DNA of 64,000 nt from Otis tarda (taxonomy: Eukaryota > Chordata > Aves > Otidiformes > Otididae). The position numbers and the translations under genes are program-made. Under the pieces are notes generated by a model, which ran no database searches, was not told the DNA's origin, and saw nothing but the letters and a program-made list of their open reading frames with translations. Where the stretch lies: the NCBI GenBank assembly GCA_026413225.1, contig CM048591.1:36239803-36303802 (forward strand). The letters are read 5' to 3'. Positions 1-13,300 of the stretch are shown here, in pieces. Numbering within the stretch: position 1 is the first letter of the stretch; each line of letters starts with the position of its first letter.

Positions 1-132
1 GCCCTTCTCTGTAGGGCTGCTCTCAGTTAATTCATTACTCAGTCTGTATTGATATTGGGGATTGCCCCCACCCAGGTGCAGGACCTTGTACTTGGCCTTG
101 TTGAACTTCATGAGGTTCACATGGGCCCATTC
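1..132 (-). mobile_element. CR1 LINE fragment, antisense, cut by window edge
   Basis: Read on the minus strand this matches the part of the avian CR1 3' region that encodes the end of the ORF2 reverse-transcriptase protein, including the stretch around 'aagttcaacaaggccaag' and 'aaggtcctgcacctggg'. The match fades after about position 132. The left end runs off the window. The open frame across 49-342 on the plus strand is an antisense shadow of this element plus flanking DNA and is not a gene. Confidence 0.85.
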
Positions 133-3100
133 ATGCTAAGTATGATACATTATTTACATCAGAATAAATTATTCCCTAATAATGAGATTGTGGAAAACAT
201 TTATGCAAAAACTAGGCCTTTGGTGGCCACAGTCAGTACCTGTGGGTTTATTTGCCCAGCCAGTGACTCAAGTTGGTATTTTGCCTCCTGCTTGTTTATT
301 TTTTACTCCTGCAGAAAGAATATTCATAAGACCTGTAACTAAATTTGCCAGAGAAAGTTGGCTTGTCTATCCATGCCTGCTTTTCCTGTCTCAAAGTTAA
401 CTATTCCTGTAACATTTCGGGTATTTCACTATTTCAAAAAGGTGCAGAAGTCTGTAGGAGAGAGTCTTCTAAATATAAAGAATGAAAGATTTTTACAGTT
501 GCAATGCAAAGCTGCACAGCAAAACATACCAGTGGATCTGCACAACCCTTTGTGGCACGCAAGGTGCTTATTAACAAAAGGATATGGAAAAATTTTTACA
601 CATCCTTTCAATTTATTGTCAATTGAATAATTTGAACATGAAGTTGGGCAGACCCAACCAGACAATTTGAAAAAGTGAACTCGTAAAGTCAATGCAGACC
701 TGATGGATCTTCCTTTTTCATAACAATTTGGTGTCAACGGCCTCCTCTCACATTTTCTTTATGGGAAAAGGGATATGCTGAAAGCATAAAAAGGACTCTC
801 TTTTCCCCAGAGAAGGACAAACACAGAAATTGTACTGAGGGTGAGGGGGTCATAACACTGTGCAACATTTGGGAAAGAGGTAAGAGCAACAGGCTGAGGA
901 AAGAGAGATGCAAGGTGGTGTTGCTGTGCATGTAGCACGGCCTCATGCCTGCTAGCACCAGAGGAAGGGGAGGGCTGATGCAGCCCTAAAATCTCGTAGG
1001 AGGAGAAAGTCCCACAGCCTACTTTTATCACAGGTACAGTGCAGAAACCAGGGTCTGTCCTAGAAGAGTGGTTATCAAGTGGTTATCGAGAGTGGTTATT
1101 ATATGAAAATAAAGGAGAGTGAAGATTGTCCAACATTACATCGACTTTCAAACTCCTGTAGCCAACAGTTGCATCAAAACTCAGATCCAAAAAAAGAACC
1201 CATCTCTGGCTCATAGTTGCTTGCTTATGTGGAGACTGTTTCTTAAGAAAAGCGTTTCAAAGTTTGATGACTGCTGGGAGTGGCAGGAGTTGATGATGTC
1301 CTCCTCTACAAATCTCTTTCATCGTCTTTGGTAATTACAGATAAAGGCAACTTTGGCCTGAGGTTGATGTTCTTTCTGGCATGGATTATTGCAGGGCTTC
1401 TAACTCTAGCTGCGCAGGGGGAGACTTGAACTAAGTCCCTCTGCAAACTGGAGCCTGGAGAAATAAATACCAGTGTTTCAGGTTGTTTACATTAAGAGAG
1501 GTTAATATTTTAATACATTAAAAGTTGTTAAACTCTTTCAGAAACTTTACTGGAAACAAGTGACTAGATTTGAAGAATGAAACTTGATTCCCAATAGCTT
1601 GCTTTTCTTTCATATTCACATGATAATAATTGCCTGTTAAGCCAAATCCTCAGCTACCTTTTTCCTCCTCAAAATCCCCGGCAGTGTATAGATAATGGAG
1701 AAGACTGTAGAAATGGTTGGACTAGATGATCTTATAGGTCCCATCCAACCATGTGATTCCATGATTCTATGATTCTATGAAATCCCTCTTACTGCTCCCC
1801 CTCTTTGTGTGCTCTCCAAGATGAACTTGCCATTTTGGGTGACGTCTGACTTTTCTGAGTGGCTAAGTGTGCTCCTTGTTGATGTGAGTTCTCGTTTATA
1901 CCCTGCAGGGGTCAGAGGCTGTATGGTGGCTGTATCTCATAACACTTTCTCACTGACCTGCTGTGGTCCTTCCTTGCATGTTAAATGCTCTGTCCTGTGG
2001 CATTCTGCAAAGCTTCCATGCTGAGATATGGGATTCATACCATCAATTCGAACCGTGCCTCGAGGAGAAAACCTAGTCTGGCCTGGTATCATGCAAGATG
2101 CTGTGTATTTCACTCTAGCAGAATTCAGTTCACTAGGTGGTTTCAGCTTCCCCGTTTCAAGCACAGATAGGGTCAGAAGCAGGATTTACTTTTTAAAATC
2201 AAAATTTATGCCCCCAAAACCTGCTATGCAATATTTTTTTTTTCAAAGTCTTTTTAACTATCTATGTTTTTTCTACAAATCTCATGATTTTGAATCCAAA
2301 AATAGATTAAGCTTGAGCTTAAGAGAATCTGGAACACTGACTTAAAGCAGCGTAGATCTGAAACACAAACTACTCTGCAAACCTATTGTGAAAATATATC
2401 AGCTCAGGCTGAAAGCAGTTTGCCTGCTTTTGGTTGATGAGTGATAACTGGGAAATTAATAAGCTTAAACAACAGAATCCCAAAGTTTGGTGTTGGAGAG
2501 GTGACAAGGGGAGTTTTGCAAGAGTGATTCCTAGTATTCATGAATCATCACAGCACTAGCTGCATCCAGAATTGCACATTTTTTCTGAACAACCTTGGCC
2601 ATTAACCAAAGGAGGGAAATTGGAAGAAATATCTGAGTAGTTCTGTGGCATACATCTAATGAAAGTACCTATTCTTTTCCCTAATGCAAAATATAAGTGA
2701 AGAATATCTGATTTTTCGTTTCAAAACAGACAATATGAAGAAACTGTGAAAAGAAGAAGAAGAAACTGTGAAGCAAATGATAGAAAGGAAGTTTCAATTT
2801 CTGTGGCAGTTCTATGATTAATAAATTATGGTAATTGAAATTGTCCTAACAGCAGTTCTTTGTGAAGCAAAGAGATGTCTGATGGGTTGTATGGCACTTC
2901 TGAGAGGCAGATGGGGCATGTATCAAGCTTGCCAGACAAGCTATTCGGTGTGGTGTACAAGAACTGCACTAGAACTGCCTGTATGCTGCATAATGTGCTT
3001 TTTCCTTTGTTACCTATCAGTGTAAATAAAGACTACCTCTACTGAACGTAGTGAAGTGCAAACAGGTTTGGCCTGCACCACAGTATCTCTACCAGCTTGT

Positions 3101-4346
3101 CTCTATTTCTCAGGAATAACTGGGATAGTGCGGGGTAGCTTGGGTTGGGTTTTTTTTGGTTTTTTTTTTTTAGTTCATAGCCTACTGTGAATATATTTTT
3201 TATTATTGTACTGCTAAAATTGTTTTTTCTAGTGCTATATACTCTCTGCACACTTTTCACTTCTGTGCATGCTTGCAATGATAAAAATTTAATTGAATTA
3301 ATTATATAATAGTACAAAAGCTTTGAATTAGTGATATTTTTATTGTGCTTTTAATAGCATTCTTTATATGCCAAATGCTACACAATAGAATATGTTGTCT
3401 TTCTGCTTACATTTCTTCTGAAAAAGTGAGGATTTATCTACTTGTTTATCTTCTCTTGTGATCATTTGCACCACTATGATACGTTTGCAAAAACTGTGTT
3501 TTGCCCTGATTTTGTCCTAATGTAAGTGTAAATGACTATTGGAGGGATTTTACTATTAAGTCTTGTGGAGCGAGGATGACTTCAATAATTCAAAGGAAAT
3601 CTGTTCAGTTTATTTTAGAGTTAACTCAGTATGGAAAAAGTTTTTCTGCTTTTTAAAAAAATGAAGGAAAAAAGAACGACAGAAATGCATGCAGATGCTG
3701 TCCTTTCTCTTGGATAGTTCAGAATGGTTTGGATTTAAAACTTCAGTCTTGGCAGGGATTTAGTCCTCAAGGAATGTGTGCTTGTTAAATCCTGGCCAAA
3801 AAAAAAAAAAAAAAAGAAAGGGAAAAAAAGAAAGTTGTGAAATTAAGAAATTAAAAATGTAAGGAATTCTATTCTGTTGAAGGATAATATTTGAAAGCCA
3901 AACTGTGCATTTTGATTTGTAGTGAGGACTACCACAGAGTATGCTGTCTGAACTCACAGAACACGTGAATCTTCACCTAAGGTCAAATACTCGGTATACA
4001 TGCTGCTGAGTGCTAAAAAAGATATCTGGGTGTTGAGCTTTCTTCTAGGAGCCTCGCCAGCATCAGGGCTGGTATGGGTCTGCTGTGGAGGAGAAGAACC
4101 TCTTTTATAAACTGATGCCACTTTCTAGAAACGCGTTTTAAAAGCAAAGGTAGGAGGCTGAGGCATTGTAGAATTTGTACCTCAATAGTGTACAAAGACA
4201 GACCTTTACTTTGGGGACAAGGCTTGGTGGGGGATTAGGTGGTTAGAGAACTTCGTAGGAAAGATGCTGACACAGTAAACATTGTATGTTTGCTTTTTAT
4301 ATTCAACTATTAATATTTTGGGTTTGTTTTTAATTTTTGGACACAG
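133..4346 (+). other. ADAMTSL1: Intron upstream of the first visible ADAMTSL1 exon
   Basis: Non-coding DNA before the first exon seen. The exon carrying the start of TSP repeat 1 (the W-rich and CSxTCG part) and the signal-peptide exon were looked for here and not found, so they should lie left of the window. The stretch holds a short CR1 3' end (1713-1780), a run of T-rich sequence near 3151-3172, and an 18-base A run at 3798-3815. Nothing else recognisable was seen. Confidence 0.7.
1713..1780 (+). mobile_element. CR1 LINE 3' terminal fragment, sense
   Basis: The sequence 'ggttggactagatgatctta' followed by a diverged 'ggtcccatccaacc' and ending in tandem copies of the octamer-like unit ATTCTATG (about 1761-1780) is the hallmark of the CR1 3' end. 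Only about 70 bp remain, as is usual for 5'-truncated CR1 insertions. Confidence 0.85.
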
Positions 4347-4392
4347 GACCTGTGAAGGGCGAAACATCCGGTACAGGACGTGCAGCAATGTG
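4347..4392 (+). CDS. ADAMTSL1: ADAMTSL1 exon: end of TSP type-1 repeat 1
   Basis: A 46-bp internal exon. The acceptor is 'tttttggacacag|g' and the donor 'gtg|gtaagt', a near-consensus site. The first base completes a codon from the exon before; fifteen codons follow, reading TCEGRNIRYRTCSNV, and the exon ends in phase 0. This is the C-terminal half of the first thrombospondin type-1 repeat of an ADAMTS-like protein, with two of the repeat's cysteines; the next exon opens with DCPP and supplies the closing one. The match to ADAMTSL1 is from memory of the family; ADAMTSL3 is the nearest alternative. The small size would make the exon easy to miss alone, but phase, splice sites and continuity with the next exon support it. 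The conserved tryptophan part of the repeat must be in an exon upstream of the window. Confidence 0.9.
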
Positions 4393-7300
4393 GTAAGTGA
4401 AGTACAATTTTGATGTCACACACATCATCACATGTGACAGTCACAACTATATTACATCAAATAATTTTGTAAGGTCATAATGAGAATACTGTTAGCTATC
4501 TAAACTGCCTTCATACCACCGGACCACAGGCAAACCTTTGTCAGTTTCCTGAAAAGCCGGAGAGATTATGGCATAGCATGATGCTAAAACTGTTTGAAAG
4601 GGATTGCAGTCACAAGCTTTCCAAATAGAGTGTCAGTGAAACTTCAGAGTTGCTCTTTATAATCCCCCTGGCAGAATCAAGACCACTCGTGTTCCCAGTA
4701 TTACTTTGGTAACCAGCTGGTTCACATTGGGCAGTCTGCCAGGCTGGAGGATTAAGCTGTTAAGGATTGAAGACAAGTTACTAAGAGATATATGTTTCTC
4801 TTCACCTGTGCCCTCCCAGCATTGGAATTCTGTTGCATGTCTTAGAAAACCTGTTTTAGATAGCCTGCACCAGCCTTTTGGCCTTTCCAAAGGCTCTTGC
4901 TTGTTTTTTATAAATGGTGAATATAATTTTCAATACAATAAAATAAGAAACTTCAACTTCTGTGTTCACCAAAGTGAAAGTGTGTTTTCACTGGTGAAAA
5001 TGGAAATAAAGACTTTTGTATGGAAAGTTTTATTGGGTGCCAAGAATAGTAAAAGCTCTCAAATTGCATGGAGAAATGTCAGTTTTACCAGTAAAGACGG
5101 AAAATGAAATCAAACATGCACTGGGCCAAGCTTTCTCATGCCTGATAGGGACATATTCAGAAGCCTTTCAATAGGTGCTTTGTCTAAAAAAGTTTAAAAG
5201 TTTAAGTTAAAAAAATGAATACGTTCCGTCATACTTAGCTTGTATTTTCTTGAACAGACCAGTTTATAATGAAAGAAACTGCTTCTATCTGAGTTGTAGT
5301 CTCCCGTGCAGTAAGATTTCTCACACTTCTTCATCTGAAATTTGTTCTGGGTGTATCCTTTGGGTTCCTGAAATCTCTCATCAGTCTAGAGATCTGCTTC
5401 ACTAACTGACAACAACTAGAGGAGTCAATAAATAGGTGTGGTGGCTGTGTAACAGTCCAGTTTCCGTCTCTGAGGTACTTAGGCCACACCGCGACCATGG
5501 AGGGAAGGAGAAGGTTGATTTACATCAGTCAAATTGCATCCTCTGTGGAATATGACACGAAAAGAAAAGAAAAAAAAGAAGAGGGATACTGTTAAAGGCT
5601 AGTTAGACTATAGTTAGACCAAACCAGTTTTGGTTTGGTTTGTGAATGCATGCCCGTTGTGACAGTCCCCTTCCCCTTCTGACCTGCCCTTGCTAAGAGC
5701 AGTGAGACAAGCTAGCGTCCTGCTCTGCTGCCATTAGCTCTTCCTGGATCACCCTGATGAGAGGCTGGGGTTTCAACTGTGTTGCAACCCTTACTTTGGG
5801 ATCACTGAGCTTAACTTTCCAAGATAAGGAAAAGTTTTTAAATATTATTTTTAGCTTAGATTCTGTTTTGGAAATGTGCATCTGAACAGTTTTTGTTCAA
5901 AATAAAACCTTGCATAGTTTTGTTAGGCAATTCCTTAACATACCTCATATTTGGCAGTACTGACTCCAGACTTTCCAACATATCAGTGAGGCATGCAGCT
6001 GCAGAACTCAATTATTTCATACCAAATAATCCAAACTGAAACTTGCAAAGTGCTTTGCTATGCTGAAATCAGTGACAGTTTTGCCACTGAATTATGAAGA
6101 CCCAGGGCTGCATTTGTGGTTTTCCTCCCTCTTTTTGGAGCGAGTAAGGAATGGATTGTGCTACATTGCTCTTTTCCTTAATAAAAGGATTAAATGAGTT
6201 TTCATTTGTTTGGTTTTGGTAAACTTGCAAAACTAGCAATAAATGAAACCATTCTCAAGCTTCTGACTGCATCACACTTTGATCAGCCCCTTCAAATATG
6301 GCTTTGTGTCATAAGGAAAGTACTTGGCTGTATTAATTTTGCAGACAGTTGATTTCAGGGGAAAGTATTTCTATTTTTAAAGTATGTTGAGTCTTTGATT
6401 CAGATGTTATGCCCTTCCACTCCTCATCTTTACTAATCTGAGATACTGTGCGTCTGTATTCACATCATCAACCATTGTAAGGGTGCTGCCATCATGATGA
6501 ACATCAGAATTAGCGCTAGAGTCCTGCCACAGCCGTCGTGGTCCTCAGCTCCATGTTTCTGGGGCTAGGTACCACTTAGAAAGACCTTGTGCAGCACTAG
6601 TAGAAACCCAAAGCAGAGTGGCATCTCTGCACTGAAATCCATTCTGTTGCTGAATTGCGTAGCTATACCACTGAAATACTGTTTGTCTCTTTCAGAAGAG
6701 TAAAAAAAGAGTCATATACTTTCTCTTTAATTAAGTTTACTGTCTTTGTCTCCCAAATCCAGGTATACGTACACACAAATTGGGTCTTGGAAACAATTTA
6801 TTATCCTCATAGTTTGTTGTGGAATTCTGCACTGGAAAAGTCACACAATATTGTGTGCATTTTTGTTAACTCAGAATTTGCCTTTTAAGATTTCATCCAC
6901 AAAGATACTGAAAATCAGGAAAACATAACTTTCAGGCACAATGAGACCCACATTTTCATCTCTTAGATGGCAGTCTGTTGCTTTAAAGGAAAATGAGAGC
7001 AAATCCCCTCCTTCCACCCCTGCAAATGAAGCTAGCTAGCATGCATTGTGGAAAATTCCTTTTTGATTCTTGTGCAAATCAGTGAGTCCTGAAATACAAG
7101 CTTTTATTACCATTAGCTTATGCATAACTTGAGGACTGATGTTTTGTTCATAAAGCAACCGATGTTTTTGTTTTCTGCAAACTGTCTTTCTGTGAATTTA
7201 CATGTTTTTGTTTATATGAATGTCCTCTTATGGGAAAAGATGGGTAGCCACATATACTAAAAGCAAGCTCTTTATTTCAAAGGTGAAATTGGAGAATGGA

Positions 7301-10300
7301 AAGAATACTTCTCGGAGTCTGGCAAAGAACGCGTTTTCATAGGCACTATCATTTGCAAGATTTTGCTACAGCTGTTTTTAATTCATCTGAAATTAAATTA
7401 CAGGAGGAAAAAAAAAGAATGAGATAAAGAAAAAGAGAGGCAAGAGGAGAGAGTGGGTTGTCTGTTTCTTCAGTGGTCTGTATTATTCTAGGGATGCAGA
7501 ACCATTTTGCATAGTATAGACTGTAAGAGAGATTGATACTGCTGTCTACAAAGCTTGTGAGCAGTCCTTAAAAGAACAAATCCAGTCCACTGTGTTCACC
7601 ACTTGCATTGCCTGGTGTTGTTCAGAAACTGAAGAGATTATGGGTATGAAGCCACATGTGTAAACAGTAAAAGAAGGAATGAGGGAATCTGAAGATGATT
7701 TAAGACTGAATTGCGTCCATTTTTTTTTTTATTCCTACTATTCATATTGACTCCAAGTCTGTTTCCAGCCATTTCAGAATATAATCATTGGGGGACAGAG
7801 GGAGTAATTTGTTTGTCTTTAGAAAATTACTCTGAATGCAATGAAAACATGTTTTCCTATCTAGCTGGGTTGTCATACTAAACATTACACAAAATAAACA
7901 AAAATATTTCCAAACTGCAAGTACAATATTTTACTAGTTGTTTTGTTTTCCAAGTTACTCTCTATCCCTTCTAGACATGTTCTTAGTTGCCAGGTTATCT
8001 CCAGCTTTTGTACCAAGATATCATGCCACCTCATTCACTCTCTTTTTCAGTCCTTCTCCCACTGTGGTGTTTTTTGCTCTCTCTTCCCCCCTTTACATGA
8101 AAATCTATCTGAAGAATTTTTGTTGGATTGTGTACAGTCTTCATGCCTTCTCTCTTCTCCTCAATTATCAAACCTCTTTTTGTGATTCAAAACATTTTTG
8201 TTTTCCCTTATATTTTTCCTTTTATTGCACTGCTTTCTGATTCAGACCAGAAAAAAAAATAAGATGCATGAAACTGGCACTTCGTTCCCAAAGGACTTTG
8301 CTTTTCATATTTACTTTCTTATACCTGCCAGCATGATGATGAACACTACATAGAAAGCTGCTCTTGAGATTTTGCTGTTTGACATGAAAATAGACAATGA
8401 TGAAAGCTGCACAACGTTACTAGCTCTTTTGACAAGGATTTACAGCACTTCCGTTAAGCCTAGGATAAAATTTGTAGATGGTAGATCTCATTAATCAGAC
8501 CACCAAAGCTTGTAAACACCACCTGCAGCTCTTTTTTATATATCCCTCACTTTCTTCATTTGCCTAAAATACCAACAGCAGTGACATCCCCCGTTTTTTG
8601 GCTTGCATTCAGACAAGCTACTTCCATCCCTGTTTTTTATCAGCTTATGCTCATTTTGTACACACCAGCACTAATATTGTCCATTTTACTTTTGACAAAA
8701 TGACATGATCTTCTTTCCATGCACCAAAGCCCAGACTGTTGGAAAGTGTCAAACCTAAATTTCCATATAAGTGCATAATTCTAGGAAGCATTGACTTATA
8801 TGTCTAAAAAGCATCATCAGTAGGTAGAATTTTTTCAGAACTACAAAAATGATTAGCAGGATTTAATTTTTCTGCCCTCTGGTGGGTAGAAATGCCATGT
8901 GAAGTCTTTTGCAATCAAACCTCCCAGTTTTCATTTTCCAGTAAAATAAAAAAAAAAAAATCAACTTAAGAAATTAAGTGTAAGCACTACACATATCTCC
9001 TTACTAACACCAGATTTACTTAATGTCAGTTTACTTTTTAGGTGGAAAGTCTTCCAAACTCAGATCATTTATTGTGACTACAGTCTGTTCTTCAAAATGC
9101 CAGATTTTAATAACTACCATCTTATTTCTGAATGGGTGCATTTTAAAACCTGAGTATGTCATCTAGGAATTATTTATTGGTGCCTGGAAACAAGTGCTTT
9201 TAGTATGTTGCTAATGGTAGCATCTTTCACTTCTGGATTTGTTACCGTCTCAGACCTGTGAATCTTTGACTCTTATGAAATAGAACAAAAAGACTCCGGT
9301 TTTTGTCATTCTGTGTAAATGCATCAAGAATCTTTGTAGACCAAACAACCCAGATCACTTCCATGACAGGGCATTTCAGGATTTTCTTCAGGACTCTTCA
9401 GGATTCTGGATGATTCATAGATTTAAATTCAATATTTCTGATAATATTTTTTTTTTTAATTTTGATGTCTCTTTTTCATCTGCCAATATGGCAGCCATGG
9501 TGGTTTTAGGAAAATATACTCTAATATTAGGTACTTGTATTAGTTTTTGACTGAAAAATTTGAACGTTTTTCAAGCTGAAATATAAGGTACTGTATCTAA
9601 TTTAAACATTTCATTTAAATATTTCAAAGGTATCAAAACCCAAAAATTTTAAAATGACATTAGAAGCTGCGTATTGAAGTATTGGAACATAGTTTAAAGA
9701 AAGCTTTTTCATAAAAAATTATTTTGTAAGTATTTCTAATGACAAATATTCACAGAGTTTTATACTTCACCAACTGTTTAGTCCTCATCTCCATTCCGTG
9801 TTTATTTAATACAGACTAGAAGCATCTCCTGATATTCTCCCATTTACTTTGTTCATATTGTTTCTCCCGTGCTTCTCCTGGTCAGATATTGCACTGTCCT
9901 GAGGCTGTCAGAGAAAGTTATAGTGTGAGCCCCTCTCCATCTAAGCAGCTAAGGATGATCCTAACCTATTTAGAAGTTCACAGGACTAGACTAGTGAAAA
10001 ATCTGGCTGCAAGGAACTTAATTCAACCAGGGCACTCAACAAGGCTTCAAGGCCAAGTGAAGCTTCCGTCAAATCCCTAGATCTCCTAAGTTTCTGTACT
10101 TCTATCTAAAGTTCTCATTTAGTTTTGGGCAAGCCCCTGCTTGAGGACTTTCTTTTTCAGTAGGGAAATCGGTGTGACAGAAACACCGTGCATACTTTAT
10201 GGAACTGTTTCAATAAGCTGTTCTATCAGATGCTGCACAGACTAGTCCAGTTGTTAGTCATTTTTTGCACAGAGGAAAAGATCCAGGTATAGTAAATCAT

Positions 10301-13300
10301 TCTTGGCCTTTGCAAATATACAAGCACATATCTTGTAAACTGTTTTAGGGTTCCTCGACTGTTTCCACCTCTCATGGCTTAGATATGATCTACCACATTT
10401 CACCCACTAAGTAAACTTTAAAAAGCCTGACCCTCTTTTGTCCCATGAAATCTGATCTACCTATCACCATCAAGGGACATCTGGGATTCATCTTATCTTT
10501 TCCACTGGTTTGTTGATTAATAAAAATTGTTTTGAATGGATTTCAAACATGGCAAAACTCCATGTACCTTATGAATTATAATAGGGTCAAATAGGAGGTC
10601 AAGTTGAAAAAAAAATTTGGATGTGAGGAAGAGAATGAAGCCACAATAATGTGGCCAGCATTAGGTGCCTAAGAGGTGAAGATGAAACTCCTGTGTTTGT
10701 TTTAAAATAGGTTTCATACATCAAAGGGGTTTCTGATCATCTTTAAAATTATATATATTTTCATTGCAGTGAAGGAAATCTTGACCCGATGGGATGAACA
10801 GAGATTATAGGTATCCAAAACAGGCTCAGTGTTTCAGAAATATCTCATGAGCCTTCACAAGCTAAAGGTCATGAAACAGCCATCTAGGACTCACAGAGTT
10901 AGAGAAGGAACAGTTGTTTTCTATTCACTGGAAATTTTCTTCCCTAAAAACTCTTAATGAATAGGAAGCTTGAAGATACATGGATTTAGATGAGACTTTC
11001 AAGTTTATTAGTTCTTTCTGATTCTTCAAGGAGTGCAATGGCAGCAGTTCCTCATATCTGCAGGGGCCACAGGTAATTTCCAAGAGAAAACAAAACTAGT
11101 AAGATCTGAATGTAGCACAAAAGCTGGAGTAACCTGAAGCAGGACTGTAGTGCATTTGTAGCCAGATACCAGCGTGGCTGCATGCTCCAAGCCAAACACA
11201 GGCCATGTGGATGTGGTGAGCAAAATACTTTGCAGAACTACATAACCCATGCAAAGATATTCTGCCTCGGGTTCACTGACTTGGCCTGTGACTTCTGGCT
11301 ATCTCAAAGCGTGGGCTCACTCTTGTCTGCCCATCTGTTGTGCAGGTAAACAAACTGCATAGTGTTAGATAGCTTGCAGGATCAGACCCTTCGGTGGAGT
11401 AAAACATAACTTTGCTCCAGTCAAGGAAGCAGGACTAGCTGGCAGCAGTAGAGTATGTCCTTCCACCAAGACCCCATGCACATACTGAAAGCAGGCTGAT
11501 TTTTTTAAAAGGGGGAAAGAGTTTGTGGAGTCAGAGTCTGTAGCCTCTCCTGTCCAGGAGCTAGCACTGCACTGGTGAGGCACAGGCGCAGGCCTCAAAA
11601 TGACAAACCCTCTTATCTAAAGGGGTGCAAAGTGTTTAGAAGAAAATAGCAATTTATTGCTTGAACAAATATGCAGCAAAACACTGGCTTTGCCTTACCT
11701 GGTATTTCAGCAATTAAAATACTAATTTATAGGCTGTGAACTTGTATCTGTCTTTCATTATACAATTGCACAAAGCCCAGCACAAAAAGGCTCTGATCTC
11801 CACTGATATATAATACAAACAATAAATAGTAAGTTTAGAAAGAAAAAAAACCAAAACAAAACATGGACAAGAGGCTAATATGCAGTGCCAAATTCTGTAC
11901 AGTTCCTAATTTCTCAGTCTCAGTGGCCTGTGTCTAATAATGACTAATATTCAGACCAGTACTTTTCGTAACATTACCTGTTTTGGTATAAAAAAAACAT
12001 TACATAGGTTATGCAGGTGTTATGGGTATAGGTGCAAGTACACGCGCTTTCCTAACTGGCAGAAAAATTCCCGCCTGAGGGAAAGGGAACTTCAAGGCCT
12101 TCAGGTAGATTTAGGATCCAGGATTTCAGCAGGAGAAAAGTGGTGGGTCAGGCTGTGACCCTTTTTCATATCTGTCTGCCAAGATAAGTGTGCATGTCTG
12201 CGTTTCTAACTGCTTAAATGTATTCTTTGAGTGGCTTCAAGTTTCACGTTAAAACTTTTTTAAACACAAGCTCTACTATTTAAATCCATTGTTTTATTTT
12301 GATCAGGATATCAGAGACTGGAGGCATTTAACATTGGTCCTGGTCACCTGCCGTGCCCTGAAAGCTTGTTATGTTGACTGTACATTTTTTCTTTCTTTGA
12401 TTTAAAAATAAAATCCAACACAACAAACATAGTATTGAATGCTGTACAAAGCAGGATTATGAACTCTGTAAGTTGTGTGCTTTATTGGGCCTTTCTGTCT
12501 TTGTAAAAATAAAGCTATTGCAAGCCAGGAAGTTTCAAAGGTAGAGCCAAGCTTGAACCAAACAAGAGAGTTGGCTTGGATCTCTGCAACTAGCCTAAGC
12601 CAAGCCAATAGACCTGACTGTATTCATTTATGGACAGAAAAACTCAGAGAAGGGTATGCACCAGATGATTTTGTGGCAGGAAATAAGGCCACAGTGTTCC
12701 TCTTTGCTTGTCTGTTCTCTATTCGAAAATAGAGCTAAACCAGATCTTGGGTCAAGCTGTAACTGTCTTGTTCATCCTCTGTTTCAAAGGAAAACATAAA
12801 GACCACTTTTTCTGTAATTACACAGCTATAGAGGAATAATGAAATTCCCACATATTTTTCGGCTCTCTTCACTCTGTGGTGCTGTCCAAACTTTGTCCTA
12901 TATCAGCAGTTTGCTCAGATAACAAAAAGGGCCTGATTGCCTGTAAGATTTTCTGGAGATTTTAAAATCAAACTGAAGTACTTTCAACATTTTACTTTTT
13001 TTTTTTTTTATTCTTCCATAACATGAATGGAAAAACTGTCTGCTGTCTAAGTCCTCCAGCAGTAAATTACAGTTGCTAGCTTGGACTTTCAACCTCCACT
13101 TTCAAAAAGGATGAATGAGCTCTGGATTATTGCTTTTTGATACATATTTTTCTAGAGTAAGATTTAGCCCAAATCCTTTTTTTTTTTTACACCTTAATCC
13201 ATTTAACCTTTTGTAGCAGAGACACTATTCCCTTGTACTGAAACAATAGAACTTTTGACTGGACTTGACCCCTTACTTTTGGGTTGCATCACACTCAAAT

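Noticed and set aside
4706-5107. 133-residue open frame on the plus strand
   Set aside because: No recognisable domain or splice context; low-significance chance frame in an intron.
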